The translations under genes and the position numbers were made by a program. From Nymphalis io (taxonomy: Eukaryota; Arthropoda; Insecta; Lepidoptera; Nymphalidae): a stretch of 64,000 nt of DNA. Positions 34,330-45,870 of the stretch are shown here, piece by piece. Numbering within the stretch: the first letter of the stretch is position 1; each line of letters opens with the position of its first letter. The stretch covers positions 9,672,001 through 9,736,000 of the forward strand of contig NC_065906.1 of the NCBI RefSeq assembly GCF_905147045.1, read 5' to 3'. The notes under the pieces are model-generated. The model did no database searches, was not told the DNA's origin, and saw nothing but the letters and a program-made list of their open reading frames with translations.

Positions 34330-34342
34330 GGCGGGGGAGTAG
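34330..34342 (+). promoter_or_regulatory. Polypurine tract
   Basis: GGCGGGGGAGTAG directly before the 3' LTR: purine-rich and correctly placed to prime plus-strand DNA synthesis. Confidence 0.8.
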
Positions 34343-34778
34343 TGTGGCGAGTGCACAATGCGTCTAAACGCAGCACAAACATCACCTGATCAACTACGTC
34401 ATTGATCAGGTGATGTTGCAGTGGTCTGATGTATGTCGTCACACATATGGATACGCCCCTTCGGCAATATGGTCGCATGCGCATCTATTGTCCTCGCAGC
34501 GACGTCACACGCTTGACCACACCTTCAGCAAGATGGCCGCATGCATCGCTTTTGTTTTCGCCTAGGAGGAGGTCCCAAAAGTGGCAAGCACGCGTGGTGG
34601 TCATCGTGAGAGGGGAATGCCTATATAAGCGCTGTTGTTGTTGTTTATTTTTAATAAATTAATTATTTCAACTATTTTTACTGTGCGCTCTAATGTAAAC
34701 ATTGTTGACTTGTCACAATAAATAACTCTTAAAGTCTGCCGGAGTTTTTAATTGGTGGTTAAGCTGCGATTCTCCTCA
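34343..34778 (+). repeat. 3' LTR (436 bp)
   Basis: Same length as the 5' LTR. Differences: G/A in CACACRTATGG, two adjacent C/T in CACACCYYCAGC, and C/T six bases from the end. Ends CCTCA, followed by the ATAA duplication. Low divergence indicates recent insertion. Confidence 0.95.
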
Positions 34779-34782
34779 ATAA

Positions 34783-36964
34783 ATTATAAGTAAATTAGTA
34801 ATAACCATTAAAATAATCATTCCACGTCCTTTTTAAACCGATTGTTGATATAAATAAAAAAGTCTAAGCAATCGACATGGTAAAGGTCATTGTAACCTAT
34901 TATATAATCCCACTCTAAAAACGCCAATTAATTAGTAATTTGGGGGTAATTACTTGTTGACACTTAGGGAAATTGTATCGAAGAAGAAATACTGTTATTA
35001 CTTTTAGTTTGTTCGATATTTGATTGCAACGTATAATTTTGTCGCGATCGGTATAATTTGTTTTATTTTGTTATAGTATTGTTTTTTTTTTATCAAAAAG
35101 TTTTTATTATGCTTGTCTGTGTTATTATGTTTAATTAAAATATATGTACTTGGTAAATTGCATTTTTTATTATATTAGACGAATTTAATTAATATTCTTT
35201 TCAAATGATTACTTAAAAATGTTTATAATAAGCCCTTAGAGAAAAAGGTTTAAGTATTTTTTTTTTTTAATATTAGTGATTGGACTTCAATCAAAGTCTA
35301 ATTATGTTTTTTTTAAGATTTTGGCTTCTCTTAAGAATAGTCAATGAATATTTTCATAATTAAACGCAACGAATTATACTTTGTTTATACATTAACGATA
35401 AGAGTCAATTCTAAGTCTTATAAGCATAAATAAAGTTTAACTATGATTAAAATCAAATTAAATTATAAATAATTAAAATTACTAAACAAATATATTTAAA
35501 TTTGAACCGAGATTATCTCAATTGGAAAGTAATTTTATAAAATTCAGCATGCTCAATTTTTAAACAATTATTTATGTACAGAAATTTTTATAAAACACAA
35601 AATTAAAATAAAAAGAACAAAATACACATCACAAATTTAGGCAAAAACACGCCGTCTACAAGATTGTCCTGTGGCATCGTAACCAAGACGCTGGCACTAT
35701 TACCTCTCTGCACCGCTACAATAAATTGAATTGGAAAGTAATTATAAAAATATTGGTTAAATTTCAGGTGTGTTTTGCTTACATATGTGATATATATATT
35801 ATATTAATTTAAGTTTTTTCTCGTCATTGAATAAAAGTCGTGACGAAATCTGCTTCTCCGTCAAGAATATCTAAAGTGTATAGCTGTTAAACTTCGCCTA
35901 AAGCTCCCATTCCAGATTATTAAATCTATTCAACACTACATACTAATGGATCCACGAAAGTCAACAACGCTTGAATTTTATCGTTTCAAGTTGATGATGA
36001 GGTATTTGGTGAAAATAGCTGAGAGCCATCAAGAAGAGGTTCGCTGAGCTTGTCCGTAAGAAACATTAAGTATTTAAAAATAACATAATAGCGATTTATT
36101 TCCAGGATGTTTATCATATTACTGTATTTCTTTCAAACTTTTAAAAAGATTAAAAAAAAACTATACAAAACATTTTAAACAAGGTAGCCAACAAAATAAA
36201 TAGCTGTCTATGTTTCTGAAGAATCTTAATTTAGTAAAAGGCTTGGCCATGAGCTGTCCTATTAAAAAAACATAACGTTTGGATTTTTTCTATCTACTTT
36301 TAATTTACAGCTGAGCATTAATTTATGTTTCCTTGCAACATCCTTAAAACCATCCATTCCAGAAAAAAAATTATCATAAATAAACAATACTTTTATCTAT
36401 TAAATAATAATAGTCATACTAAAAAGCACTTTCCATACGATCTCGTGGAAATAAAAACACGAATATCCAATGAAACATATTTTTAAATGTCGGCGTGTTC
36501 CAATGTAAACGGGATCTTTCATTCGGTCAGCAAACGACGCTATAAAAGGTAATAGCATCTGAATTTACTGTCCGGAAATAAGACGGACATACAGTTTAGC
36601 TTCGGGATGTTAGATCGAAAGTTTATGTTTGACTTCTTATTGAAGACGATAGCGATTGCTGTTAAATGTGTTTTTTTTATTTATTTAAAAATGTAACGAG
36701 AAGACCGTATAACGTTTAGGATAGCCTACAAGCTAAAAATAAATTGCTTTATAGATAAATCTCCTGTGATATTGTTTGGCGTTTGTGGATTTTGTTTGTG
36801 GTGCGATTGTGTATCCCACACAATCGCGCCGAAGTGAGGCCGTACGAAATACAAGGTCATTTGAAATAGGGCTATTATTTTTTTATTTTGGGGAGAAAGA
36901 GAAGTATGTAGGTTCGATAAATTGTAAAATGATCACAGTTTATTTTTATAGTTGATTCAATAAT
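34783..36964. other. AT-rich noncoding stretch
   Basis: No gene supported. TATAAAAG at ~36,541 lies in a slightly GC-richer patch, but I see no initiator at the right distance followed by an open frame. A perfect 10-bp hairpin is at 36,803-36,827. Confidence 0.4.
36803..36827. other. Perfect hairpin, 10-bp stem
   Basis: GCGATTGTGT (36,803-36,812) and ACACAATCGC (36,818-36,827) around ATCCC. Not followed by a T run and not linked to a gene; role unknown. Confidence 0.6.
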
Positions 36965-37240
36965 GAGCCGGTTGACGTGGTTGGTAGAACACTTGCCTTT
37001 CACGCCGAAGGTTGTGGGTTCGATTCCCACCCAGGACAGACATTTGTGTGCATGAACATGAATGTTTGTCCTGAGTCTGGGTGTAATTATCTATATAAGT
37101 ATGTATTTACAAAAAAAGTTATATATGTAGTATATTAGTTGACTGGTTTCCATAGCACAAGCTTTGTACAAGCTTAATTTGGGATCAGATGGCCGTGTGT
37201 GAAAAATGTCCCGGGATATTATTATTATTATATTATTAAT
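36965..37240 (+). repeat. SINE-C, full length, tRNA-derived
   Basis: Head GAGCCGGTTGACGTGGTTGG (A-box region) and a perfect B box GGTTCGATTCC at 37,017-37,027, then CCAGGACAGACATTTGTG, a hairpin-prone AACATGAATGTTTGTCC block, AATTTGGGATCAGATGGCCG and an ATT-repeat tail. Second copy at 20,592-20,848 (minus). The intact B box suggests it kept promoter potential. Confidence 0.9.
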
Positions 37241-37690
37241 AATATTGATTAAATAATAACGTTAATAAGTGCGGAAGTCATCCACTAATCACTGTATATT
37301 TTAAGATGTGTTTATCTCAAATATAATATAGAATAAAATAAATTTATTTTAAAATATCCTCATTTATATTCCGTATTAATATTACAGCACCAAGTTCAAG
37401 GATAAATTATCGATCGATATTTTTTTTTTTTTATAAATACAACCAATGGTTCAACGATATAATCTATTAAGGCATTTATTATAGACATGCAAACTACCAA
37501 TAGATCGTATCCTAATGGCAAGCGGGTAGCCTTGGTCATAGATATTGCAAATACACTGCAATACGTGTTCATCAAACAAAGTTTTTTTGTCGTTCGTAAA
37601 TACACCGACACCGTTCATTTTTTTTTATTAGTTACACGGTTCTAGTAGTTAACGGTGCTAATATTAGTACTAGTCAATATTTTTTACTAC
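37241..37690. other. AT-rich noncoding stretch
   Basis: Nothing recognised; T runs at ~37,421 and ~37,618. Confidence 0.4.
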
Positions 37691-37948
37691 TTTAAGCACG
37701 TCTGGGTAGGTACTGTCCACTCGTTGCATATACTACCGCCAAATAGCAACATTTTGTATGGTTATGATCCGGTTTTAAGGGTGAGTGTAATTACTGGTAC
37801 AAGGGACAGCATCTTAGTTCTAAAGGTTGGTGGCATATAAGTTATGTAAGGGATGGGTAATATTTCTTACAGTGCCAATGTCAATAGGTTGTGGTGATCA
37901 CTTACCATCTAGTGGCACATTTGCCCTACCCTTTTATATAAAAAAAAC
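37691..37948 (+). repeat. SINE-A, older copy
   Basis: Diverged plus-strand copy: GCACGTCTGGGTAGGTACTG, GATCCGGTTTTAAGGGTGAG, ACAAGGGACAGCATCTTAG, CACTTACCATCTAGTGGCAC, A tail. Numerous substitutions against young copies. Confidence 0.8.
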
Positions 37949-38164
37949 CTGCTTTTGTTGCAAACATATAATTTTTGCAGATACTGATGCCCTGGGTACA
38001 AACCCCGAGACCAGCCAGTAAAAAAAACGCCTTAGAAAACTCTATCGATCCTTATTAAGGTCCCTGATACTAAAATTTAATTTAAATAACTAAGAGCTAA
38101 CAGTTAGGCCCATGCCATATAACTAGGGCTAAGATCTTTACATATCAAAAATAGAAATTATTAT
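37949..38164. other. Noncoding spacer
   Basis: Nothing recognised between SINE-A and the LINE tail. Confidence 0.4.
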
Positions 38165-38437
38165 CTATAAAGTATTTATTTATTTTATTTATTTATTTTG
38201 AACAAATTATACATATCTTAAACAATAAATACGATAGGAACTACATTAGTATAAAACTGTGTCGTAGCTACTATCGCCCTCCAATTCAACAGCACATTTA
38301 TTTATTATTTGTTCATTATAAACATAACAATCAAATATCATTTAATTTAACAAAATATACTATATAAATATATACATCTAAATATATATACTATAAGGAA
38401 GGGATGGGGTAGGAAGAAAGAATAGGTTAGATCAATG

Positions 38438-38962
38438 TTATATTGATCGTTTTAGTAATGATTCAGTCTCATCATAGCCCAAATTGAGAAGCCAGTTGGT
38501 CATTTGCATTTTACACTGGTAAGCCGTAAGTGAGAAAATATTGTTCTTCTTATTTATTCTATTATATAAAATTGAGCTCAAATAATTGTATTGGTGACTT
38601 GCCATCGCTGATTTAAATGGAATGGTCTGGCAAACCCTATCACTTCTGCGTTTGTTAGATACAAACTTAGTATTATAGGGAATATTTTTATGCTTCCGAA
38701 GAATTGTTTGCAGTATATACAGTTGACGCACTGTGAGAACTTTACAAGATTTATATAGTTTAACTGTAGGGAAACGGATAGGCTGAGAGGTCATAATTTT
38801 TAATAAAAGTCTTTGTGCTCTCTCTAATCGAAGTATATTGATCTTAGCAGCACCTCCCCACGCTGTGATACAGTAGGTGATATTAGACTGCACAAGTGCG
38901 TAATATATAGTTTTTAAAGTCTGGAAACAAACAGATGCCCTAAGATATCTAAATACATACAT
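38438..38962 (-). pseudogene. LINE ORF2, C-terminal part
   Basis: 174 codons with LKTIYYALVQSNITYCITAW and RLERAQRLLLKIMT, the thumb/post-RT region of CR1-like LINEs. The frame continues upstream to about 39,055, where the family-typical IKYLGVIIDEGLNWNDHI is encoded without an ATG. It is the same reading as the RT ORF below, displaced by a frameshift at about 39,050-39,110. Confidence 0.85.
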
Positions 38963-39027
38963 TATTTTCCTTATACGTGAAATTACAGATTGAATGTGAT
39001 CATTCCAATTTAGCCCCTCATCTATTA

Positions 39028-40095
39028 TTACTCCGAGATACTTAATGGTCTTAGTGCGAGAGATTTTATTACAGGTGCCAGGGAAACCTGGTATTCAGAA
39101 CAATTATGAGCGACTACAGGAAATGACGTAGCCGGTAAAATATAGCTGGAGCCAAAAGTCATATAATGCGTTTTATCTATATTAAGAGTCAATAAGTTAC
39201 AGGACAGCCAGTTCATTACGATAGCAAGGGCCAATTCTGCCTTATTTCGAGCATCTGACCAATTCTTACCATGGACAATTAGTGAGGTGTCGTCGGCATA
39301 TGTTACGATTTTGCAGTTTGGTAATTTAAGCTTGCACAGATCATTAATGTAGACCAGGAATAAAGTCGGCCCTAGTACGCTGCCTTGAGGAACACCATTG
39401 AAAAGATCTTCCTCATCACTTACTTGATTATTTATAGAGACATATTGAGTCCGTTCGCTAAGATAACTTTCGAAGATACTTAAGGCCAATCCTCTGACAC
39501 CAATTCTATCCAATTTCTGTAGTAATAAAGGTATAGAAACGGTGTCGAATGCTTTCGACAAGTCCAGAAAAATGCCAATGGTGTTCTTATTATTATAAAT
39601 GTTTTGGACCGTGTCGTTAATCATACTCATTACGGCATCTTCCGTGGATCTGCTAGTTCTGAACCCGTATTGATTATTAGCCAATATGCCGAAATTGTTT
39701 AAATAAGAGATAAGCCTACGATTAAGGATCTTTTCCAGTTCTTTCGAAAAAGTGGTCAGGACCGAAATGGGTCTGTAGTTATTGACATTGTCCTTCGCTC
39801 CATTCTTATGAATAGAGTGGACGAAGGCCTGTTTAAAGACCCTGGGGAAAACTCCTTTAGTCAGACAAAGATTAAAAATATGTGTAAGCAAAGGGGTAAA
39901 AATAGGTTCAGAAGTTTTCGCAATAGATGTTGTAATGCCGTCCCAACCCACCGCACAGTTATTTTTTAGGCTGAAAATAATAGATCTGATTTCAGCTTCA
40001 TCGACGTTATCTAAAACCATTGAGTTAGACATGGGAAGAGTATTGGGGAGATATGGGCTATACTTCTGCTGTGAGACTATTGTACTAGAAGCCAA
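39028..40095 (-). pseudogene. LINE ORF2, reverse transcriptase domain
   Basis: 355 open codons covering the RT core: NYRPIS (106-111), QYGFR (142-146), FLDLSKAFD (176-184, first catalytic Asp), PQGSVLGP (236-243) and YADD (266-269). Catalytic residues are intact. It begins on a non-ATG codon because the real frame continues upstream past a frameshift near 40,165. The last ~25 residues are out-of-frame. The few lesions suggest a fairly recent death. Confidence 0.92.
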
Positions 40096-40163
40096 ATTCT
40101 TCCCAACATTAGCAAAACATTTGTTAACTTTATTTAGGGCACTAATTGGGTTAGAGCATGCCT

Positions 40164-40548
40164 TTACAGGTCATCAGAGGTCTTTGATTTTTTGTTAGGT
40201 ATATTACCAAACAATTTGATCAATTTCCAAGTATTTTTGTTGCTCTTCCTAGCTTTCTGAAATTCGTTGCATTCGTATTCGGACTTAATTTTTTTTAATA
40301 AATTATTGCAGAACGGATATATGTTAGTTTTAAAATAGTATTTTCTGGATTTCTTTACTTTTTTATATAGTTTATCACGATTGCAAATGCAACGAAGTAA
40401 TCCAGGGGTGATCCAGGGCTTGAGGATTTTATTCCTGCTAGGAATAAGATGCGTGTGATTTTTAACGATGGAAGACACTGTTTCCACAAGTTGCGTGGCT
40501 GATTTCTCCGGATCAGTTGAATTAGAGATGGCCGAAAAATCACAGATC
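40164..40548 (-). pseudogene. LINE ORF2, endonuclease-RT linker
   Basis: Open on minus from ~40,548 (DFSAISNSTDPEKSA) through ETVSSIVKNHTHLIPSRNKI and KPWITPGLLRC to SKTSDDL, where a one-base change puts TAA in frame at 40,164-40,166. Past that point the next frame continues the same protein. Endonuclease domain not present. Confidence 0.85.
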
Positions 40549-40565
40549 GCAAGGTAGACAAATAT

Positions 40566-41139
40566 TTGATCACAAAATATAATTATGAAGAAGCTTGAAA
40601 ATTATTACGTAGCTTGTAACTAACTTGTGACGTGCCTGAAAATTTTGAATTGAATATTTTGTTTTGTAATACAACTTACAACGTATATATTGATTGTAAA
40701 CTCTCTAACTTCCTTTGTGAACTTAGCAACTCAGTCTGGAACATACAAAATGTCTCTAAATTTAGCGACTGTACCATGTTGCCCCTAAAAGGATGAATAT
40801 ATTTAAAATTAACACAGACCTTTGTTTTGTAGGAATTTTCGTGTACGCGACTTAATTCCTCTATCCTCTTAGAAGTTTAGGTTTGAAAGGTGAGCGAGAC
40901 AGTCTTACAATTCGCTCATTTTTGTAGCACACATACATTAATAATCTCGTTATTGATACATAAGATATTATTTATAAAATATATCTAGAGTGCATATTTC
41001 TATGTATGCGGGCGCTAAGCCTAACCATTTGTCTATTTATTATATAAATAAAACCAACTTACTGACACACAAATAAACATTTTTAATTAGAACGTCAATT
41101 GGTGCGCACGTCACGGTTTACGAGTCAGTCTTACTCCTA
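40566..41139. other. Noncoding stretch
   Basis: Nothing recognised. Confidence 0.4.
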
Positions 41140-41231
41140 GACGGAATCGTATGCTGTGACGTCAAACGACATGACGCTTTACGTTGCTGCTCTGTATTCC
41201 CTTGTATGTGCGTGGCGTGTATACTACATAC

Positions 41232-41532
41232 ACAGTAACAGCCTGTTAATGTCCCACTGATGGGCTAAGGCCTCCTCTCCCTTTTGAGGAGAAGGTTTGG
41301 AGCTTATTCCACCACGCTGCTCCAATGCGGGTTGGTAGAATTCACATGTGGCAGAATTTCAATGAAATTAAACACATGCAGGTTTCCTCACGATGTTTTC
41401 CTTCACCGTTAAGCACGAGATGAATTATAAACACAAATTAAGCACATGAAAATTCAGTGGTGCTTGCCCGGGTTTGAACCCACGATCATCGGTTAAGATT
41501 CACGCGTTCTTACCACTAGGCCATCTCGGCTA
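41232..41532 (-). repeat. SINE-B, full length with 11-bp target duplication
   Basis: Complete minus-strand copy, near consensus, with intact head (minus strand: GCCGAGATGGCCTAGTGGTA, GGTTCAAACCC). ATACTACATAC at 41,221-41,231 is repeated exactly at 41,533-41,543. A single clean insertion and one of the youngest here. Confidence 0.95.
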
Positions 41533-41543
41533 ATACTACATAC

Positions 41544-42149
41544 TTAGTGATAATATAATAATTTTGAAAAAGATGAATTTATTTTACTAACCAAACTTTA
41601 TATTTTTGTTTATTTTACCCCATATTTATTTATTAGTATTCTTTAACTGTATTTACTTTCAATAAAAATAAATTTCTTTATTTCACATCTACCAGGCGTC
41701 CAATAACGCCACGTTGTTTTATAATTTATGAGTTTGTTTATTTATTTTAATGTTTAATTTAAAAAAAAAAAAAAAACTAATCTAATTCATAAAAATACTA
41801 CTTTAAAATTTCACCCGTTTTATTTCAATTAAGCGAATTATTTTTATAAAACATTTTTAGAAATTTAATTAGCAGAATATGCTTTAAAAACAATATATAA
41901 GATTTGAAATATAATATTCCTTGCTATTTCAGTTTGTGTTCGTAACACTGGCCGCGGGCCAACCTCATCTTCTCTCTAAAAGGCGCTTAGCAACGCCAAT
42001 ATATCACGAATGGGGAAAAATTAAACGTTGAAAAAGAAACACGTGCAGCTATTGAGATAATATCGTTATAGTTAAGAATTTAAGCTTTCCTGGGAGATTT
42101 CCTGTGTGGTTTACAGATATTTTACCTTAATGTAACACATTTTTTGACG
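41544..42149. other. AT-rich noncoding stretch
   Basis: Includes a 16-base A run at ~41,761. No gene recognised. Confidence 0.4.
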
Positions 42150-42444
42150 TGACTACTCGTATGCCGTAACGGCAAACGGCATGACGCTTTCTCATGTCGA
42201 TAAGTCCCTCTCTGCTGCCACTCCCTTTCATTTATGTGAGTGCGTGTACTATATACTTCGTTGCTATATGTTATTATTATAATATCTTTAATATATTTAT
42301 TTTATCCACTGCCAGACTTAACCCAATGCTAATTATTTTAGGCCTTAACTTGTTTGCCCATCTTTGCACTCCCCTGCGCTTGTCAAAGTGATGGAGGTTA
42401 GTTTAGAAAAGCAAAATGAAAAATCTTTAATAAATCCTTGGTAA

Positions 42445-42493
42445 CTGCAGTGAAAAGTATAATAATTTATGATTTTTATATTTTTCACTGCAG
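42445..42493. other. Inverted repeat, 12-bp arms
   Basis: CTGCAGTGAAAA (42,445-42,456) and TTTTCACTGCAG (42,482-42,493) with a 25-base AT-rich loop. Role unknown. Confidence 0.6.
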
Positions 42494-42603
42494 AACAACG
42501 TGAGCGGGAATTAAAACTAGCTAAGAGACTGTCCATTTTGTGGTCATATATATCTTATATTTAGACAAAAATGAATGTTTGTATGGTTTTTTATATTATG
42601 TGT

Positions 42604-42874
42604 AGGTGGACGAGAAAATGGGCCACCTGATGGTAAGTGGTCACCAACGCCCATAGACATTGCCAACGTAAGAAATGTTAACCATCGCTTACATAGCCAA
42701 TGCGCTATCAACGTGGGAATTAAGATGTTATACCCCTTGTGCCTGTAATTACACTAGCTTACTCACCTTTCAACCTGGAACACAGCAATATCCAGTACTG
42801 CCGTTTTGCGATAGAATATTTGATGAGTGGGTTGTACCTACCCAGACGAGCTTGCACAAAGCCCTACCATTAGT
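42604..42874 (-). repeat. SINE-A, lacking its tail end
   Basis: From GGTGGACGAGAAAATGGGCC to CCCTACCATTAGTA; the T run and first ~15 bp of the 3' end are missing. Moderately diverged (TGCGCTATCAACGTGGGAA). Confidence 0.88.
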
Positions 42875-44287
42875 ACACTGTGTTCCTAAACCATTTATCC
42901 GATTGTAATGAAATTTTGGTAAGTTGTCTGCTCATACAGATTCTGAAGGAGATAAAACAACAATTATCTTTGTATCTCAATATAAACGATCTACGTAGAC
43001 CCTTATTCATCCCGTACGAAGCGTAACTAGTAAATCATAAAATATCACAATTATATTCCGCAATTTAATTGTAATCTTAAGACGCATATTTATATAATAT
43101 TTATACGGCAAAACCAAGTAACTCTAAATAATCAATGCACGACTATAATTACAAGATAGCAGGACTTTAAATATATGGGAGAATATAATAACGTAATCTA
43201 GCAGTAATAAACTATTTTGCGAAATTTTGCGCAATATCTGATCACTCTATTCAAGGTAATTTTTAGTACACTAAGACAAATAAAAATATTTTGGAATTAC
43301 ACCAATGTATTACGCCGAATACGTATAAAAATTATGTTTAACTATTATATTTAATACGTATAGACGGAAGCTTGAAGTATACTGCCAGAATTCAATATAT
43401 CATAAAAATTATGATATTATGTAGCTGTACTAATTTACTTCATTTCTGCGTGTAAAAAAACGTCCAAAGAAAATTGTACTCATTAATCTATTAGTGATTC
43501 GTCTTATAAAAATTTAGGTTGAAAACGAATTGTTGTGTGTATCATATTTCCGGCAATGTTTGAATAAAAAAACGCAAGATTTAACAAACGCTGTACACAA
43601 TAGAGCGCGGTTAATCAAAGTGATGAGCAAGGCAAACTTTTACAGCGTTTCCCAACAGCTATGGAAAAAGCAATTAAACTGGCAACACGAAGCACGCCAT
43701 GTAGAAAGAGGCCACTCTAAGATTCGCGTTCATTAGTCAGCGCTCATTTAGAGAACACCCTGTGACCTATATACATGGTGTTTGGTGCATTCGTGTTGAA
43801 AAAATTATTTTATATTAAACTGAGCTCGCAACGTAGGAATATACATTTCATTTCGTTAATATTATTTTAGTGTCAGTGCTGTTACAGCTAAAGAAATTAG
43901 ATTAAAAAAGGGTTTACAATTTACCATTTTTAATTAAGTTGCTTGTTTCCATCTATGTAGATGATTTATCAAGTTAATTAAATAAAAGCTGAAATTCAAA
44001 TCTAATATTTAATTAGATTTGAATTTACAAAATAAGTATCTTGTTAAATTGACTAATATTATAAATGATTATGTTACTCAGACAGAGTGACTTCCAAGAA
44101 ACTCACTCTTTGTTATATTTTCACAAATAAACTACTTAACCGATCGTAATGGAATTTTCCATAGAGGTAGCCCGGAGCCTGTAAAAGGATATATAAGGCT
44201 TATACACCACGAGATATACGACAAAAATAAATTGGACGCGATGGAATTTGCGGTCTTCAGCTAGTAAATTTATAATTGCACCGTTTT
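42875..44287. other. AT-rich noncoding stretch
   Basis: The frame at 43,530-43,736 (68 codons, plus) is in a patch of more balanced composition, but no domain or splice context is recognised. Confidence 0.4.
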
Positions 44288-44299
44288 TATAAGACATAG

Positions 44300-44607
44300 T
44301 AACAGTAACAGTAACAGCCTGTTAATGTCCCACTGCTGGGCTAAGGCCTCCTCTCCCTTTTGAGGAGAAGGTTTGGAGCTTATTCCACCACGCTGCTCCA
44401 ATGCGGGTTGGTAGAATACACATGTCGCATAATTTCAATGAAATTAGACACATGCAGGTTTCCTCACGATGTTTTCCTTCACCGTCAAGCACGAGATGAA
44501 TTATAAACACAAATTAAGCACATGAAAATTTAGTGGTGCTTGCCCGGGTTTGAACCCACGATCATCGGTTAAGATTCACGCGTTCTAACCACTAGGCCAT
44601 CTCGGCT
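44300..44607 (-). repeat. SINE-B, full length with 12-bp target duplication
   Basis: Near-consensus complete copy with a repeated CAGTAA tail run (three units). TATAAGACATAG at 44,288-44,299 recurs at 44,608-44,619. A and B boxes intact. Young insertion. Confidence 0.95.
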
Positions 44608-44619
44608 TATAAGACATAG

Positions 44620-45749
44620 ATGAAATAATTAAAATCAATGTTAATCTGACCAAAAAAACTACTCCGGTTATCTTGAAAGATTAATAATTTTTATAATAAT
44701 ATCGAAAGAGAAGTTGGATGGACCGTGTGATTGATGAAATTTGCAAGTTGGGAGTAACAAGATATAACTAAAGATGGAAGAAAGAGAAAACCACACTACC
44801 GTACTCAAGTAAATGGAATAAGTATAATGACGTTCCAGGAGATAGAAAAGGTGATTTTTTACTGATAATGTTGATGCGACACCGAACAATCAGCACTGTT
44901 TTTTTATGAGCCTAATTTGTGTTTCATTCATCTCGTTCTTACTCGTTACTAGTCCTAAAACCAGAAATCTACCACATGTGCTTGATACACGAATTAGATC
45001 CTTAATGGATTCATACGTGGAACATATTGGATTAAGCCTACTCCTCAAATGAAAAAGAGTTCAAGTGGGACATTTACAAGCTTTTACTTCACTTTTAAAT
45101 GAAATATAATATTTAGTTATGTACACATAAAATAGGAACATTCTGAAAATGTTATTAGTAATATTATCGTTACACTTTTGATTTATTGTAAAACTTAACC
45201 CTTATGTTCAGGCCGTTTACATAAAAATCGTACTGCCTACTTGTATTTTTAATACTCGCTATCTTTTATGACCTAGTCCTGAACCTGGCATTACGAAACA
45301 GAACGTAGGCCGCGCTGTGTTTCGGTCGTTTTGCGGTTAGCGACCTTAGTTTATTTTTGTTATCTCTCCGTAGTGTAGTATCATTAAATTATATATTAAC
45401 TTACCATATAATATACTGTGACTTTTTAGCTTATGGTGAGTATTGCTTTGATAATTTCTAAGTTCACGAAACAAATTAACTAAATAATTGATTGTAACAT
45501 GACATTACTAAGTTACTTATATAATAATTATTATTAATAAAACTATGTATAAATTTTTAATTTTACACTTTCTATTTTGGTCATGTATAAATAAAATTAA
45601 AATAAACATAATGTGTATTAAAAAAATGTGTTAAAAACAATTTGAATTGAAAATACTTAATAAAATATAAAGCTATCGAAATGTCGATTCTACGGAGAAA
45701 AACGAACAAGAAACAGCTCAGTAGTAACTTTTTATTTACTTCGTTGGTT
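44620..45749. other. Noncoding stretch with an old SINE-B and a GC-rich patch
   Basis: A decayed SINE-B 3' part lies at about 44,925-45,090 (CCACATGTGCTTGATACACG, GGGACATTTACAAGC). A GC-rich patch at 45,290-45,345 (CCGCGCTGTGTTTCGGTCG) precedes an ATG immediately followed by a donor-like GTGAGT at 45,436. This could be a 5' UTR exon, but nothing confirms it. Confidence 0.35.
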
Positions 45750-45870
45750 TGGTACTCAACTGCTTGAGTATGTACCACCCACTCATAAGAGATTCTAGCG
45801 ACAATAAAGGTGATGGTGGTGGTGGTAGGGTAGTGACCATTCACCATCAGGTGGTTTATTTGTTCGTTCC
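45750..45870 (+). repeat. SINE-A, internally deleted
   Basis: GTACCACCCACTCATAAGAG is joined directly to GGTAGTGACCATTCACCATCAGG, dropping the central ~150 bp. Degraded. Confidence 0.65.

Larger units (their letters stand above)
29841..34778 (+). mobile_element. Ty3/gypsy LTR retrotransposon, CsRn1-like clade, nearly intact
   Basis: A complete 4,938-bp element: 436-bp LTRs at both ends (four differences, all transitions, ~0.9%), direct duplication ATAA outside both ends, tRNA-Trp-type primer site, gag, -1-frame pol and polypurine tract. Gag has the CX2HX9CX3C motif in place of the usual CCHC knuckle. That motif plus a tRNA-Trp primer is the known hallmark of the CsRn1 clade. There is no env-like third frame. 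No stop or frameshift interrupts gag or pol apart from the expected -1 overlap, so this copy may be capable of movement or was very recently. GC content is well above its surroundings. Confidence 0.95.
38165..40565 (-). mobile_element. CR1/Jockey-superfamily LINE, 5'-truncated and frameshifted
   Basis: A ~2.4-kb minus-strand non-LTR retrotransposon. Its 3' end is an AAATA/AAAT-type simple repeat (38,172-38,200, read as ATTT repeats on plus). Then comes a ~240-bp 3' UTR, then a reverse transcriptase ORF in three frames. The endonuclease is missing because the copy is truncated near 40,565. The linker region (KPWITPGLL, RDKLYKKVKKS) and the domain style suggest the CR1 superfamily (Daphne- or Rex-like); the exact clade is uncertain. 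Confidence 0.9.
41140..42258. repeat. Diverged repeat pair with ATGACGCTTT core
   Basis: Copy 1 at about 41,140-41,231, copy 2 at 42,150-42,258, direct orientation. Shared in order: CGTATGCYGTRACG, CAAACGRCATGACGCTTT, CTCTGCTGCC/TTGCTGCTCTG, CCCTT, TATGTGNGTGCGTGT, a TATACT end. The unit contains an ATGCCGT...ACGGCAT inverted pair in copy 2. It looks like a small nonautonomous element or fragment; SINE-B (41,232-41,532) lies between the copies. Confidence 0.55.

Noticed and set aside
36541..36600. TATAAAAG as a host promoter
   Set aside because: No initiator at the expected 25-30 bp and no open frame or donor downstream.
36965..37040. Possible tRNA gene (good B box)
   Set aside because: The tRNA-like head lacks a complete cloverleaf and continues into a repeat body shared with 20,592-20,848, so it is SINE-C.
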